Shown in pieces: positions 1-8,165 of a DNA stretch of 64,000 nt. Numbering within the stretch: position 1 is the stretch's first letter; every line of letters begins with the position of its first letter. A model generated the notes under the pieces. The model was not told the origin of the DNA. It was given only the letters and a program-made list of their open reading frames with translations, and made no database searches. The translations under genes were made by a program, and so were the position numbers. This DNA is from Pseudomonadota bacterium (lineage in GTDB: Bacteria > Pseudomonadota > Gammaproteobacteria > Steroidobacterales > Woeseiaceae), in the NCBI GenBank assembly GCA_027621915.1, contig JAQCAD010000015.1, forward strand, positions 1-64,000. The letters run 5' to 3'.

Positions 1-16
1 GTCATCATTCACCTCG
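1..16 (-). promoter_or_regulatory. Ribosome-binding site and possible start of a gene leaving the left edge
   Basis: Read on the minus strand, a GAGGTGA motif is followed at once by two consecutive ATG codons (positions 8-6 and 5-3). This looks like the start of a gene that lies left of the window. It sits 37-45 bases downstream of the stop of the DUF6387-like ORF, so both may belong to one leftward transcript. Only two codons are visible, so nothing can be said about the product. Confidence 0.3.
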
Positions 17-52
17 TTATGGCATTTTAACGCCTTAACTCGGTGTCCGGTT

Positions 53-256
53 TTAGTAGACCACTTCACGATTAGGATTCTGCCCGCTTTCTAGGTCGTG
101 GACCAAAATTTTGATTTCTCGGTCCCATTCCATGACCTGGAATCGCGCCTCAAGATGAAAAAACCAATCGATAGCCGAAAAGGACTGTGCTTGGAGGTAA
201 TTAGCGTTGCGGAACCAATGAGGCAATTCAGCAAAATCAGTAATCTTCTTTGCCAA
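53..256 (-). pseudogene. N-terminal fragment of a DUF6387-like protein
   Basis: A 67-residue ORF starts with TTG, preceded by AAGGGG eight bases upstream. Its first residues (KKITDFAELPHWF) resemble the conserved opening of DUF6387 proteins (I..I.DLP.WFD.), which are usually about 250-300 residues long and often sit beside phage-type integrases. Here the frame closes after 67 codons and further stops follow, so it is most likely a truncated remnant. The family assignment comes from the opening motif only. It lies 106 bases downstream of the integrase stop on the same strand, which fits cargo of the same element. A genuine small protein cannot be excluded. Confidence 0.45.
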
Positions 257-361
257 TTTGAGCGCCCCTTCTAACGACCTTCAAAGAAAGCCTGGGCAGA
301 CCGGTGAAGGTATCCGGCTCTTCGGTGGCGAACCTAGCCCTGGCTCATCCAATATAGTTGC

Positions 362-1576
362 TTATGCTGACGATTTCCTGAGAGTGACTACTTTGTCGCC
401 TTTGTTAGCACACGCAAATGATGCCCATGTTTCCATCAGGTCACGCCGCTTATCAAAAATGTCACCGCGCAGGTAGGCCGCTTCGGTCTTATCGCTGACT
501 GAATGAGCTAGAGCCATCTCGCAGACCTCTCTCGGGAAGTTGGTTTTTTCTGCAGCCCAATCTCTAAATGTGGATCGAAATCCATGTGCGGTAATTGCCT
601 TTCCCATCCTGCGAATGAGCATTAGGAAGACCATTGTCGATAGCGGCTTCTTGACGGACCGACCGGGAAACACGTACTGGCTGCCACCTGAAATTTCTTT
701 CGCCCGTGTCAGAATTTCTAAGCAACGGGTGCTCAATGGTACTCGAAACTCTCGGCCAGCCTTCATCCGGCTTGCCGGTATGGTCCACGCGTTATCGTTC
801 AGATCGATTTCTGACCATTCCGCTAGGATGACTTCGCCAGTCCGAGTTGCCGTCAGAATCAGAAATTCAAAGGCCAGTCGAGTTGACTCATCCGCTTGGG
901 TGCTGCGTAAGTCGAAGATAAACGAGTTCAAATCCAAGTAGGGAAGGGCGGCATGGTGATCCTTCTGCTTTGGCTGTTTTGGTAGTCCTTTTCCAATGCC
1001 ATTTATTGGATTGTCACCTGATCGATGACCGGCGGCCTTTGCCCAATCTAGAACGGTGCCAATGCGCTGCCGGACTCTTCGGGCAGTCTCAGGTTTGGTA
1101 AGCCATATTGGAGATAACGCCCTCAATACTTCCGCAGTACCAATTTGATTGACCCGCTGCTCACCGAAGTGTGAGAACGCGTATTCCGTTAGCGTGTTGA
1201 TCCATTGTGCAGCGTGTTTTTCGTTCTTCCACGTTTTTGAATGTTCCTCGTGCACCACTATTGCCGCTTCTTTAAACGTCGGTGCATTTGTTCTCGCCTT
1301 GCGACGTTCCTCAATGGGATTGCCACCGTCTCTTGCAATCTCTCTCATCTCTGCGGCACTTTTCCGGGCCTTGGCAAGGGTAGTAGTTGAAATGCCCCCT
1401 AGCCCAATGTCTGTTCGCTTGCCTTGTACGACAGTGCGAAGTATCCATTTCTTGTTGCCGCTCGGATTCACAACAAGATACAGACCATTGCCGTCGGCAT
1501 ATCGCCCAGGCTTCTTGAGAGCCTTCACAGCGGGTGGAGAGAGCTTGTTGTGGGGGTGTGGTCCAGTCTGCTTCAT
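362..1576 (-). CDS. int: P4-family tyrosine recombinase/integrase
   Basis: Site-specific recombinase of 404 residues that would integrate or excise a mobile element. An N-terminal arm-binding domain of the DUF4102 type (GRYADGNGLYLVV near residue 30) is followed by a core-binding domain and a catalytic domain. All catalytic residues are visible: Arg245 in ATRTGE, Lys272, His331 and Arg334 in HGFR, His358 in LAH and Tyr368 in AAYLRGD. The length is normal for the family. I chose the ATG at 1576 because AGGAGA lies seven bases upstream; a longer in-frame ORF reaches 1636 but has no such site. An inverted repeat (1605-1623) overlaps the upstream region. The gene reads away from the tRNA-like attachment region at 1732-1911. 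Confidence 0.93.
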   Translation of the reverse strand: MKQTGPHPHNKLSPPAVKALKKPGRYADGNGLYLVVNPSGNKKWILRTVVQGKRTDIGLGGISTTTLAKARKSAAEMREIARDGGNPIEERRKARTNAPTFKEAAIVVHEEHSKTWKNEKHAAQWINTLTEYAFSHFGEQRVNQIGTAEVLRALSPIWLTKPETARRVRQRIGTVLDWAKAAGHRSGDNPINGIGKGLPKQPKQKDHHAALPYLDLNSFIFDLRSTQADESTRLAFEFLILTATRTGEVILAEWSEIDLNDNAWTIPASRMKAGREFRVPLSTRCLEILTRAKEISGGSQYVFPGRSVKKPLSTMVFLMLIRRMGKAITAHGFRSTFRDWAAEKTNFPREVCEMALAHSVSDKTEAAYLRGDIFDKRRDLMETWASFACANKGDKVVTLRKSSA

Positions 1577-1591
1577 ATCGCGTCTCCTGAG

Positions 1592-1623
1592 GTACCACAA
1601 TTTGTACCACATAAAATGTGGTA
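1592..1623. promoter_or_regulatory. Inverted repeat upstream of the integrase (operator or arm-type sites)
   Basis: A perfect 8-bp inverted repeat, TACCACAT-aaa-ATGTGGTA, occupies 1605-1623, and an additional half-site GTACCACA lies at 1593-1600. It is only 16-50 bases upstream of the integrase start and so could overlap its promoter. Binding by the integrase itself, by an excisionase or by a repressor are all possible; the sequence does not decide. Confidence 0.45.
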
Positions 1624-1731
1624 TGTCAGCAAACATTGTTGGACATTACTGGCACAGAATTGGTCAGTAATCATTGGTACTAAAGGAGTGTGTAGACCTT
1701 ACTGGATTTTCTGGGATCCTATGTAGGCGGA

Positions 1732-1798
1732 CCCCCTCTCCGCCAGCAAACCAAAACGGCCCCTTTATGGGGCCGTTTTGGTTTACCAGCAGAGGGTA
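1732..1798. repeat. tRNA-Ser 3'-end-like sequence with terminator hairpin, unit 1 (candidate att site)
   Basis: CCCCCTCTCCGCCA (1732-1745) matches the acceptor end of many bacterial tRNA-Ser genes (CTCTCCGCCA). It is followed by a perfect 16-bp stem, left arm 1748-1763, loop TTTAT, right arm 1769-1784. An outer arm pair, CCCTCT and AGAGGG (1791-1796), extends the structure. No tRNA body precedes it, so it looks like the short duplicated tRNA end left by integration rather than a gene. The hairpin could act as a terminator in both directions. Confidence 0.5.
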
Positions 1799-1893
1799 AG
1801 GATGAGAACCCCGTTCGACAAAACGCGTTAGCGTTTTGGACGCACGCAGGGCGCCCCGCAGGGGTGAGAATCGCCTTACGGCGATTCGAATCA
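1799..1893. repeat. String of short hairpins between the two tRNA-like units
   Basis: Between the two units the DNA is a run of self-complementary segments: AAAACGC-gtta-GCGTTTT (1820-1837), the palindrome GGGCGCCC (1849-1856), GAATCGCC-ttac-GGCGATTC (1868-1887) and GATTCGAATC (1883-1892). Open frames across it on the minus strand look non-coding. The role is unknown; it may be part of the attachment region or a dispersed palindromic repeat. Confidence 0.4.
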
Positions 1894-1895
1894 AT

Positions 1896-1959
1896 CCCCC
1901 CTTCTCCGCCAAAAACACAAGGGCCCCTCGCGGGGCCTTTCGTTTCAGGGAGAAGGTAT
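1896..1959. repeat. tRNA-Ser 3'-end-like sequence with terminator hairpin, unit 2 (candidate att site)
   Basis: CCCCCCTTCTCCGCCA (1896-1911) is a second tRNA-Ser-like acceptor end. It is preceded by GATTCGAATC (1883-1892), which resembles a T-loop but is offset by extra bases. A hairpin follows (AAGGGCCCC at 1919-1927, loop TCGC, right arm 1932-1940), with outer arms CCTTCTCC and GGGAGAAGG. It copies the layout of unit 1 with diverged sequence. Two such units suggest nested or repeated integration at one serine tRNA locus, or a dispersed repeat that mimics it. Confidence 0.45.
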
Positions 1960-1981
1960 GGGCGTTTTAACCAGGTTCGAC

Positions 1982-2053
1982 TCAAAGACCTGCGCAGCCA
2001 CAGACTATTGTCAGTGCGAGAATTGCAGTAGCCATCGATCGTTTCTTACACAT
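1982..2053 (-). CDS. Candidate 23-residue lipoprotein-like peptide
   Basis: A short ORF too small for routine gene calling: ATG at 2053 with GGGGAGA five bases upstream, 23 codons, TGA stop. The product opens with a basic stretch (MCKKRS), continues with a hydrophobic run (ATAILALTIV) and ends CGCAGL, which resembles a signal peptide ending in a lipobox-like cysteine. If real, the mature peptide would be only a few residues, as in some entericidin-like or lysis peptides. It could equally be the start of a gene cut off by the repeat region to its left. No neighbour defines a function. Confidence 0.3.
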   Translation of the reverse strand: MCKKRSMATAILALTIVCGCAGL

Positions 2054-2172
2054 TTTTTCTCCCCATAATCGGTTGATGACCATGTGTTTCTGCCTATGAA
2101 CCGAATTTCAGATTGTCGTGCCATGCTGCGCAAGGTTGAATTGAAAAGATAAGTGCGACACTCAGAAACTCA

Positions 2173-3273
2173 TCAATCGGGTCCGATTATTTCTTCATAC
2201 AACGCGATAGTTTTTATCGCAGTGTCTTCAACTTTGAAATTATTGCGTATGCGATCGTGAGCCGCTTTGCTCATCTTACCGTGCTGTTCCCGGTCATTGT
2301 ATAGCTGAAGCATTCGGTCTGCGATCGGCTGCGCCTCGCCAGGAGGCACAATGTAGCCGGAAATGCCTTCCTCGATTAGTTCCGGACTTCCGCCAGAATT
2401 GGTGACGATCGGCACGGCGCCGCCAATCATTGCTTCGATGATGCCGCGCGGCAGTCCTTCACGGCGCAAAGAAGGGAGGACGGCGATGTGGCAGTTGGGG
2501 AGTATCCACGGCATCCTCTTGAGAAAGCCATGTAAATGGATATTGTCCGCATAGGTGTTTTTCGCAGCGAGTTTCTGGTGAAGCCGGCTATCCATATTCG
2601 TTCCCGCGAGCAGAAAATGCATGTTCAGTCCGCGCGGTAGCTTGTCAATCGCATCGAGCAATACCGGAACACCCTTTCTCGGGACACCACGGGCAGTGCA
2701 GGCGACGACGAATGCATCGTCGGGAATGCCAAACTGTTTAAGGTTCTCAAAAGGTGGTTGATACCAGCCTGGGTTGTGTCCCTTGTGGATGGTTACTGGT
2801 ACTTCCCGTCGAAGTCGAATACCCGGGACGCCGAGGCTCAAAAGGTTCCGCCGAATCGCTTCACATACACAAATTATTCGATCAATTCTCGGATTCAATA
2901 AATAAAGCCACGACTGCGGGTCAAAATAACTCAGGTTTCCAACAATGCCGCGATAGGCAACCAGCTTTACGTTCATGCCCCGGGAGGCCCAAAGCCCGTT
3001 CATCGTCGCTCTCTTATCGAGCATGTGCAGAATGTCGTAGGGCTTACGTTTCAACTCATCGCGAATGAATCGAATGCATGGTCGACTGATTTTTCCCTTC
3101 AATACATACGGAATTGTATGGACACCCGCCGCTATCAGGGCATCATAATTAAATGTGCCTGGCCAGGTAATGACCGTGATGTCGACGCCACGCTTGTGCA
3201 TTTCGATGAAAGAGCCGGTTTCAGCGGGGTCGCTCTCCCCGTTGACACACAGGACTGTCAGCGGCTTGGTCAT
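2173..3273 (-). CDS. Glycosyltransferase family 4 (GT-B fold)
   Basis: A 366-residue cytoplasmic retaining glycosyltransferase that would add a sugar from a nucleotide donor to a growing glycan. The N-terminal Rossmann-like domain carries an early GESDPAETGSF segment. The C-terminal domain shows the GT4 signatures: VACTARGVPRKGV near residue 190, an EGLPRGIIEAM donor-binding EX7E segment, and TNSGGSPELIEEGISG. It is the last gene of a leftward set with two methyltransferases (17 bases from the next gene), which places it in the same glycan pathway. Donor and acceptor cannot be read from the sequence. Confidence 0.88.
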   Translation of the reverse strand: MTKPLTVLCVNGESDPAETGSFIEMHKRGVDITVITWPGTFNYDALIAAGVHTIPYVLKGKISRPCIRFIRDELKRKPYDILHMLDKRATMNGLWASRGMNVKLVAYRGIVGNLSYFDPQSWLYLLNPRIDRIICVCEAIRRNLLSLGVPGIRLRREVPVTIHKGHNPGWYQPPFENLKQFGIPDDAFVVACTARGVPRKGVPVLLDAIDKLPRGLNMHFLLAGTNMDSRLHQKLAAKNTYADNIHLHGFLKRMPWILPNCHIAVLPSLRREGLPRGIIEAMIGGAVPIVTNSGGSPELIEEGISGYIVPPGEAQPIADRMLQLYNDREQHGKMSKAAHDRIRNNFKVEDTAIKTIALYEEIIGPD

Positions 3274-3290
3274 CAGCGTATGTCGATCGA

Positions 3291-4118
3291 CTAGCGAAGT
3301 TCGGACTTGGGCAGGTCTCTCTTCTTCTTGTCAAACACGACGATCGAATCGTGGAAGAAGATGCCCTCTAGATTTGCCGACAGATAGCTTATTTCAATTT
3401 CCTTCAACGCCTCATTGTGCCCATGCCGAAAGTGCGTTTCCTTCCGATCAAAATACGGCTCATGAAGCATGTCGATCATCTGTTTCGACAAATCAATAAA
3501 TGTTTCTGGACTGTCGACGTGCTTAATCCAGTAATTGGTGTGCATATCCTCGACCATGTAGCAGCCACCATCTTTCAGCGCAGTACGAAACAGAGCCCCG
3601 AAGCTGATTATCTGGTGGTGGGTCTTATGACTGCCGTCATCCAGGATGATGTCGAAAGGTCCAAATTCTCCGGTGACTGCAGCCAGAAAATTCGGATCCG
3701 CCTGGCTGCCGATTCTTACGAAGACATTCTTATCGGCGATTTCGTGAGCAGAACATGATTGATCGATATCGATTCCAACGATGGTTGAATCGGGGTGGAA
3801 GTACTCCTTCCACATTCGCAACGACCCGCCACGAAAAACGCCTATCTCCAGCATGCGAATTGGACGATTCCGATACCGTTCAAAATGCCGGGAATAAATG
3901 TCGAAATAGTGGTGCCACTTATGCACGTTCGTATCAGCGGCAAATATTCGAAACAATTCGTTGTCCGGAGTTGCGGTCGCCGCACCGACTTTAACTTTCT
4001 CAGTCAGGTCCGCCGGAATCGATTCGGATGTATGCAATGAATGATCCGCGAGCAATGTCGGCGCCTTCGTTATCAAAAGTCCGAATTTGATAAGCAATTT
4101 ATTGAGTAGTTTTCTCAT
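3291..4118 (-). CDS. Class I SAM-dependent methyltransferase, TylE/MycE-like
   Basis: A 275-residue methyltransferase resembling macrocin/mycinamicin-type sugar O-methyltransferases and the cephalosporin-hydroxylase-like group. The SAM-binding motif MLEIGVFRGGS lies about one third in and is followed by GIDID and by the metal-binding-type segment ILDDGSHKTHHQ, and then VEDMHTNYW. The ATG at 4118 is chosen because it overlaps the upstream TGA as ATGA (4115-4118), indicating translational coupling; a longer frame to 4160 runs inside the neighbour. With the preceding methyltransferase it probably methylates hydroxyls of a deoxysugar. The exact substrate is unknown. Confidence 0.8.
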   Translation of the reverse strand: MRKLLNKLLIKFGLLITKAPTLLADHSLHTSESIPADLTEKVKVGAATATPDNELFRIFAADTNVHKWHHYFDIYSRHFERYRNRPIRMLEIGVFRGGSLRMWKEYFHPDSTIVGIDIDQSCSAHEIADKNVFVRIGSQADPNFLAAVTGEFGPFDIILDDGSHKTHHQIISFGALFRTALKDGGCYMVEDMHTNYWIKHVDSPETFIDLSKQMIDMLHEPYFDRKETHFRHGHNEALKEIEISYLSANLEGIFFHDSIVVFDKKKRDLPKSELR

Positions 4119-5167
4119 AGAGCGTAGAGCGCCTCGAAAAATTTGTGCTGGACCGCGCATTGCTGACGGTAGATCAGGCGCCAGTTCTGCCGGACGGGGT
4201 AGTCAGCCTCTCTGATCGTTTCGTTTTCAAAAGGCACTGTCGTTTCCTTCCATTGTTTGAAGTAGAAGTATCCTCGCGTCAGGCGCTCTATTTCATTGAA
4301 ATAGTAACGTATCTGGTCAATCCGCATTTCATGTAATGAGGAAATATTGACAAAAAGGTCGACACATTTCTCCGGTAAAAGCTCCAGCTGATTCGGCGTC
4401 AGGAAAAGTATATCGGCTGCCTCGTATTCCTCTTGTACATCTGCGAACTTTTCAAATGGGCGAAAGCCAAACGTTTTTCGCGCTGGAAAAATACTGGTCA
4501 GATACCGTTGCGCCACATACAAGGCCGGCGGAATATCGACAAGGATATACCGGCAGCCCGGCTGCAAGGTCAGGAATACATGCGCCGTTCGACCATAACC
4601 CGGGCCGAGCTCGAGAATTGTCCGAACCTGGCGCCGGTCTAGATCTGGATGAAGTATCGCCTTGTATTCAATCAGCGAATTGGCGAGATCCTGGGAAATG
4701 AGCTTTCCGTTCCGCATCACCTTCAGGGGGTTTCCTTCAAGGGGCTCATGTAGCTGATTCAAATGACCCTCGGAATCGTTTTTCTCTACATAGGACCAAA
4801 GCAGATTGGTGAGCATGTTGTAGAAAATGGTGTGCTTCCGCTTCAAGAGGTCATGGCGCGGTGATACCAGGGCGGCGAAAAATATCCTGATTGATTGCCA
4901 GACTCCCGCCTCCCGCATCAGGAAACGAATCTGCTTGTTTAGCGGATTGACGATCCACGTGAAGTAGTTCCGCGCCAGCGTACGTTTGAAGTTCTCATAG
5001 CCGCTGTCTACGAGCTGCTGCAGATTCTTGCGATTAAGGGCGTCCCAATACCTGGACGGCAGAATTTCCGCCCGGTACTTCGGAAATTCGTCGAACATCG
5101 ACTTTAACTCCGGATACCTTTCGAAAGCGGCCTGAGTCGGATCGGGTTTTTGTTTTTTTGCATCCAT
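4115..5167 (-). CDS. Putative sugar O-methyltransferase (TIGR04371-like)
   Basis: A 350-residue protein of the putative sugar O-methyltransferase family found in surface-polysaccharide loci. A long N-terminal helical region (SRYWDALNRKNLQQL, then a segment ending NLLWSYVEKN) precedes the Rossmann core, whose SAM motif is ILELGPGYGRTA around residue 190, followed by YILVDIPPALY and FVNISSLHEM. It overlaps the downstream methyltransferase by 4 bases and is divergent from the reductase/C-methyltransferase gene across a 145-bp gap. The family is inferred from overall layout and motifs; the acceptor sugar is unknown. Confidence 0.75.
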   Translation of the reverse strand: MDAKKQKPDPTQAAFERYPELKSMFDEFPKYRAEILPSRYWDALNRKNLQQLVDSGYENFKRTLARNYFTWIVNPLNKQIRFLMREAGVWQSIRIFFAALVSPRHDLLKRKHTIFYNMLTNLLWSYVEKNDSEGHLNQLHEPLEGNPLKVMRNGKLISQDLANSLIEYKAILHPDLDRRQVRTILELGPGYGRTAHVFLTLQPGCRYILVDIPPALYVAQRYLTSIFPARKTFGFRPFEKFADVQEEYEAADILFLTPNQLELLPEKCVDLFVNISSLHEMRIDQIRYYFNEIERLTRGYFYFKQWKETTVPFENETIREADYPVRQNWRLIYRQQCAVQHKFFEALYAL

Positions 5168-5256
5168 TTAAGGGGTCGCATCATGCCGGAAAATGGCACA
5201 AAAATCAGGCGTTTTCACACCACCTGCCTTAGACAGCCTGATGCCGGGACTGTACC

Positions 5257-5274
5257 ATGCGGGCTTTCCCGCAT
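5257..5274. promoter_or_regulatory. Inverted repeat in the divergent promoter region
   Basis: A perfect 7-bp inverted repeat, ATGCGGG-cttt-CCCGCAT, lies in the 145-bp gap between two divergent sugar-modification genes, 39 bases before the rightward GTG start. It may be an operator or an early hairpin in the rightward leader. No clear -35/-10 pair stands out beside it. Confidence 0.3.
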
Positions 5275-5312
5275 TAGGGCTGAGTCCCTTGTGCCGGCAC
5301 GGAGTTTGAAGA

Positions 5313-7259
5313 GTGCAAATACTGTTAACGGGCGGCTCGGGCATGTTGGGCACAGAGCTGTTGGCGCTGAATGCGGGCCTCACGGCCCCTTCCCGGGATG
5401 AGGTGGATATAACGAACGCCGCTGTCGTCGCCGCGTACATAGCGAAACACAAGCCTGACATTATCCTGCATGCTGCCGCGGTGACCGCCAATCGTGATAT
5501 CGAAGCGAGCCCGGCATCGGCACTGGATGTGAATATTCAGGGGACGGTCAATCTGGCCAGGGCCTGCCTGGATACCCGCACGCGTCTTGTCTTTTTGTCG
5601 ACGGACTACGTTTACAAAGGCGATCGGGGAAATTATTCGGAGTCAGACGAACTACTGCCATCGAACCTTTATGCATGGACCAAGCTCGCGGGAGAGGCGG
5701 CCGTCCGTGCAGTTCCGAATCACCTCATCATTCGCACCAGTTTTGGCAGCAGTCAGTTCGACTACCCGGCAGCATTTGCCGACAAATGGTCGTCGAAGGA
5801 ATACGTAGACATCATCGCACCGGAAATTTTGCTCGCTGCCCGTAGCCCCCTGACAGGTGTTGTGAATATCGGCGGGCCGAAACGAAGGATTTTCGAGTAT
5901 GCGAAAGTACGCAATCCCGGCGTCGCGTCGATCGAGCGAGGACAGTCAGCTCACTCGTCTCCTGCCGACACATCGCTCGACCTGACCCGCTGGTCGGAAT
6001 ACAAGCAAGGCCGCGGGATCGTCCGCGCAGTGACCAGTTGTCGGGTTTGCGGGGGGGCCGCGCTCGAGAAGTACCTTGATCTAGGCATGATGCCGCTTGC
6101 CAACAATCTCGCGCCGACCGCAAACGAAGCGAAATCGATGCAGCGTTTTCCGATGCAGGTTCAGTATTGTCGCGACTGCTCGCTTTCTCAGTTGACTGTC
6201 GTAATTGATCCGCGCGAAATGTTCTCTCACTACACCTATCGTTCATCGGTCAACAAGGGATACGTCAGGCACTGCCGGTCGATGGCGGAGTCAGTACAGC
6301 AGTTTCTCGGGCTCGTGCCAGGTGACCTGGTGGTCGACATCGCCGGCAATGACGGTGCGCTGTTACGGGAGTTCAAGGATGCACTGGGCGTGGATGTGCT
6401 GAATGTCGACCCGGCGGAAAATATTTCGGCTATCGCGAAAGCGCGCGGCATTCCGACAATCAACGAGTTCTGGTCGGTTGAGGTTGCACGGAGAATTCTG
6501 GATGAATATCAGCGGCCCAAGCTTATAACTGCGACCAATGTATTCGCACATGTGGATGATGTACGCGGGTTTATTTCAGCTGCAAAAAACTGCCTTGCGG
6601 AAGTAGGGGCGTTGATGCTGGAGTTCCCATATGGCGTCGATTTCATTGAACACCACGAGTTTGACACAATTTATTTTGAGCATTTGAGTTATGTCCTGAT
6701 CGAGCCCGTGCGAAGGCTCGCAGCGTTGTCTGGAATGGAAGTTTTCAACGTCGAAAAACAGGACATTCACGGCGGCAGTGTGAGAGTCTTTATCGGTATT
6801 GCAGGGAATCACGAAATCAACACGTCGGTGAAAAAATTCATCGATGCTGAAAAAGCCGATGGGTATCACGACGATAAGAAATACCTGAACTGGAATTGCG
6901 AGGTCGACGATTTGATAAGTAATCTGTCGAGGGAATTATGCAAGCTAAAAGCGGAAGGCGCCAAGATTGCAGCATTTGCCGCCTCTGCCAAAGGGAACAC
7001 CTTACTCAACGCTTGCGGTCTGGATAGTAATACGATCGATTACATCGTCGATGATACGCCCGAAAAGATTGGCCGATTTTCGCCAGGCAATGGAATACCA
7101 ATTGTCGATCGGTCAGTCCTGGAAAAAGATCCGCCGGATTACCTGCTTATCCTGGCATGGAATTTTGCCCGTGAGATAATCGCCGGTACTTCGCAGTTCA
7201 GCGATCAGGGTGGTCAATACATAATTCCGATTCCATCCTTTGGGATCGTCAAGAACTAG
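5313..7259 (+). CDS. RmlD-like sugar-nucleotide reductase fused to a TylC3-type sugar C-methyltransferase
   Basis: A 648-residue two-domain protein. Residues 1-about 205 are a short-chain reductase related to dTDP-4-dehydrorhamnose reductase: GGSGMLG at 7-13 binds NAD(P)H, STDYVY follows at 96-101, and Tyr120/Lys124 form the YxxxK pair. Residues about 240-648 are a C-methyltransferase: four zinc cysteines (243, 246, 286, 289), a SAM motif DIAGNDGAL near 342-350, the YFEHLSY catalytic segment of the TcaB9/TylC3 family, and a C-terminal domain. The start is GTG with GGAG about eight bases upstream. It heads the set with rmlA, rmlC and rmlB, so it may branch-methylate and reduce a dTDP-4-keto-hexose. 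The reductase domain is shorter than the usual 290 residues or so. Confidence 0.85.
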   Translation: MQILLTGGSGMLGTELLALNAGLTAPSRDEVDITNAAVVAAYIAKHKPDIILHAAAVTANRDIEASPASALDVNIQGTVNLARACLDTRTRLVFLSTDYVYKGDRGNYSESDELLPSNLYAWTKLAGEAAVRAVPNHLIIRTSFGSSQFDYPAAFADKWSSKEYVDIIAPEILLAARSPLTGVVNIGGPKRRIFEYAKVRNPGVASIERGQSAHSSPADTSLDLTRWSEYKQGRGIVRAVTSCRVCGGAALEKYLDLGMMPLANNLAPTANEAKSMQRFPMQVQYCRDCSLSQLTVVIDPREMFSHYTYRSSVNKGYVRHCRSMAESVQQFLGLVPGDLVVDIAGNDGALLREFKDALGVDVLNVDPAENISAIAKARGIPTINEFWSVEVARRILDEYQRPKLITATNVFAHVDDVRGFISAAKNCLAEVGALMLEFPYGVDFIEHHEFDTIYFEHLSYVLIEPVRRLAALSGMEVFNVEKQDIHGGSVRVFIGIAGNHEINTSVKKFIDAEKADGYHDDKKYLNWNCEVDDLISNLSRELCKLKAEGAKIAAFAASAKGNTLLNACGLDSNTIDYIVDDTPEKIGRFSPGNGIPIVDRSVLEKDPPDYLLILAWNFAREIIAGTSQFSDQGGQYIIPIPSFGIVKN

Positions 7260-7274
7260 GCCTGGAGTGAAACG

Positions 7275-8165
7275 GTGAGCAACAGTACCAGCAAAGGGAT
7301 CATTCTCGCCGGCGGCACCGGATCACGCCTGTATCCGCTAACGCTGTCGGTCAGTAAGCAGCTGATGCCGATCTATGACAAGCCGATGATCTACTACCCG
7401 CTCTCAACGCTCATGTCGGCGGGAATCAGGGACGTACTGGTCATCACCACCCCTGAAGATCAGCACTCGTTTCGGCAGCTGCTGGGTGACGGCGGCCAGT
7501 GGGGAATAACGCTGTCCTATGCTATTCAGCCGCATCCTGGCGGCCTCGCACAAGCCTTTCTTATCGGCGAAGACTTCATTGCGGGGCAGTCCGTCGCTCT
7601 GGTTTTAGGCGACAATATTTTTTACGGGCATGGTCTCGAACGGCAACTCATTTCAGCGGCGGACCAGTCGCACGTTGCGACAGTTTTTGCTTATCACGTC
7701 AACGATCCCGAGCGCTATGGGGTCGTGCATTTTGATAAAGATGGAAAGGCGCTCGGTATTGAAGAGAAACCGGCGCAACCCAAGTCAAGCTATGCCGTAA
7801 CGGGACTCTACTTTTACGATGCCCGGGTCGTCGAGATGGCCAAAACACTTAAGCCCTCCGCTCGTGGCGAATTGGAAATTACGGACATTAATCGAATGTA
7901 TCTTGCGGACGATACCTTGCATGTAGAAGTGCTCGGTCGAGGTGCGGCATGGCTCGACACCGGGACTCACGAGTCGCTATTGGAGGCGGCTCAGTTTGTG
8001 CAGATTATTGAGCATCGTCAGGGTCTTAAGATATGTTGCCCTGAAGAGATCGCCTATAAGAACGGGTTCATTGACGCGGCTGACGTGCGAATTCTTGCGG
8101 ACAGGTTGGGGAAAAGCGGTTATGGCGACTATTTGCGCGCCATGCTCGAGGAAACCACCTTTTGA
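7275..8165 (+). CDS. rmlA: Glucose-1-phosphate thymidylyltransferase
   Basis: RmlA (RfbA) makes dTDP-glucose from dTTP and glucose-1-phosphate, the entry step to dTDP-deoxysugars. The 296-residue length is normal. The nucleotidyltransferase signature [16 protein letters not shown] opens the protein, followed by [27 protein letters not shown] and GLYFYD. It starts with GTG at 7275, with GGAGTG about nine bases upstream, 15 bases after the fusion gene. Its TGA overlaps the ATG of rmlC, so the genes are co-translated. Confidence 0.97.
   Translation: MSNSTSKGIILAGGTGSRLYPLTLSVSKQLMPIYDKPMIYYPLSTLMSAGIRDVLVITTPEDQHSFRQLLGDGGQWGITLSYAIQPHPGGLAQAFLIGEDFIAGQSVALVLGDNIFYGHGLERQLISAADQSHVATVFAYHVNDPERYGVVHFDKDGKALGIEEKPAQPKSSYAVTGLYFYDARVVEMAKTLKPSARGELEITDINRMYLADDTLHVEVLGRGAAWLDTGTHESLLEAAQFVQIIEHRQGLKICCPEEIAYKNGFIDAADVRILADRLGKSGYGDYLRAMLEETTF

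Noticed and set aside
1149-1670. 173-residue plus-strand ORF opposite the integrase
   Set aside because: It is antisense to a well-supported gene with all catalytic residues, and has low-complexity composition.
1664-1985. Overlapping minus-strand ORFs of 84 and 88 residues in the att region
   Set aside because: Their peptides (GGEGGI-type) arise from reading across tRNA-Ser-like ends and hairpins; they are artefacts common at such sites.
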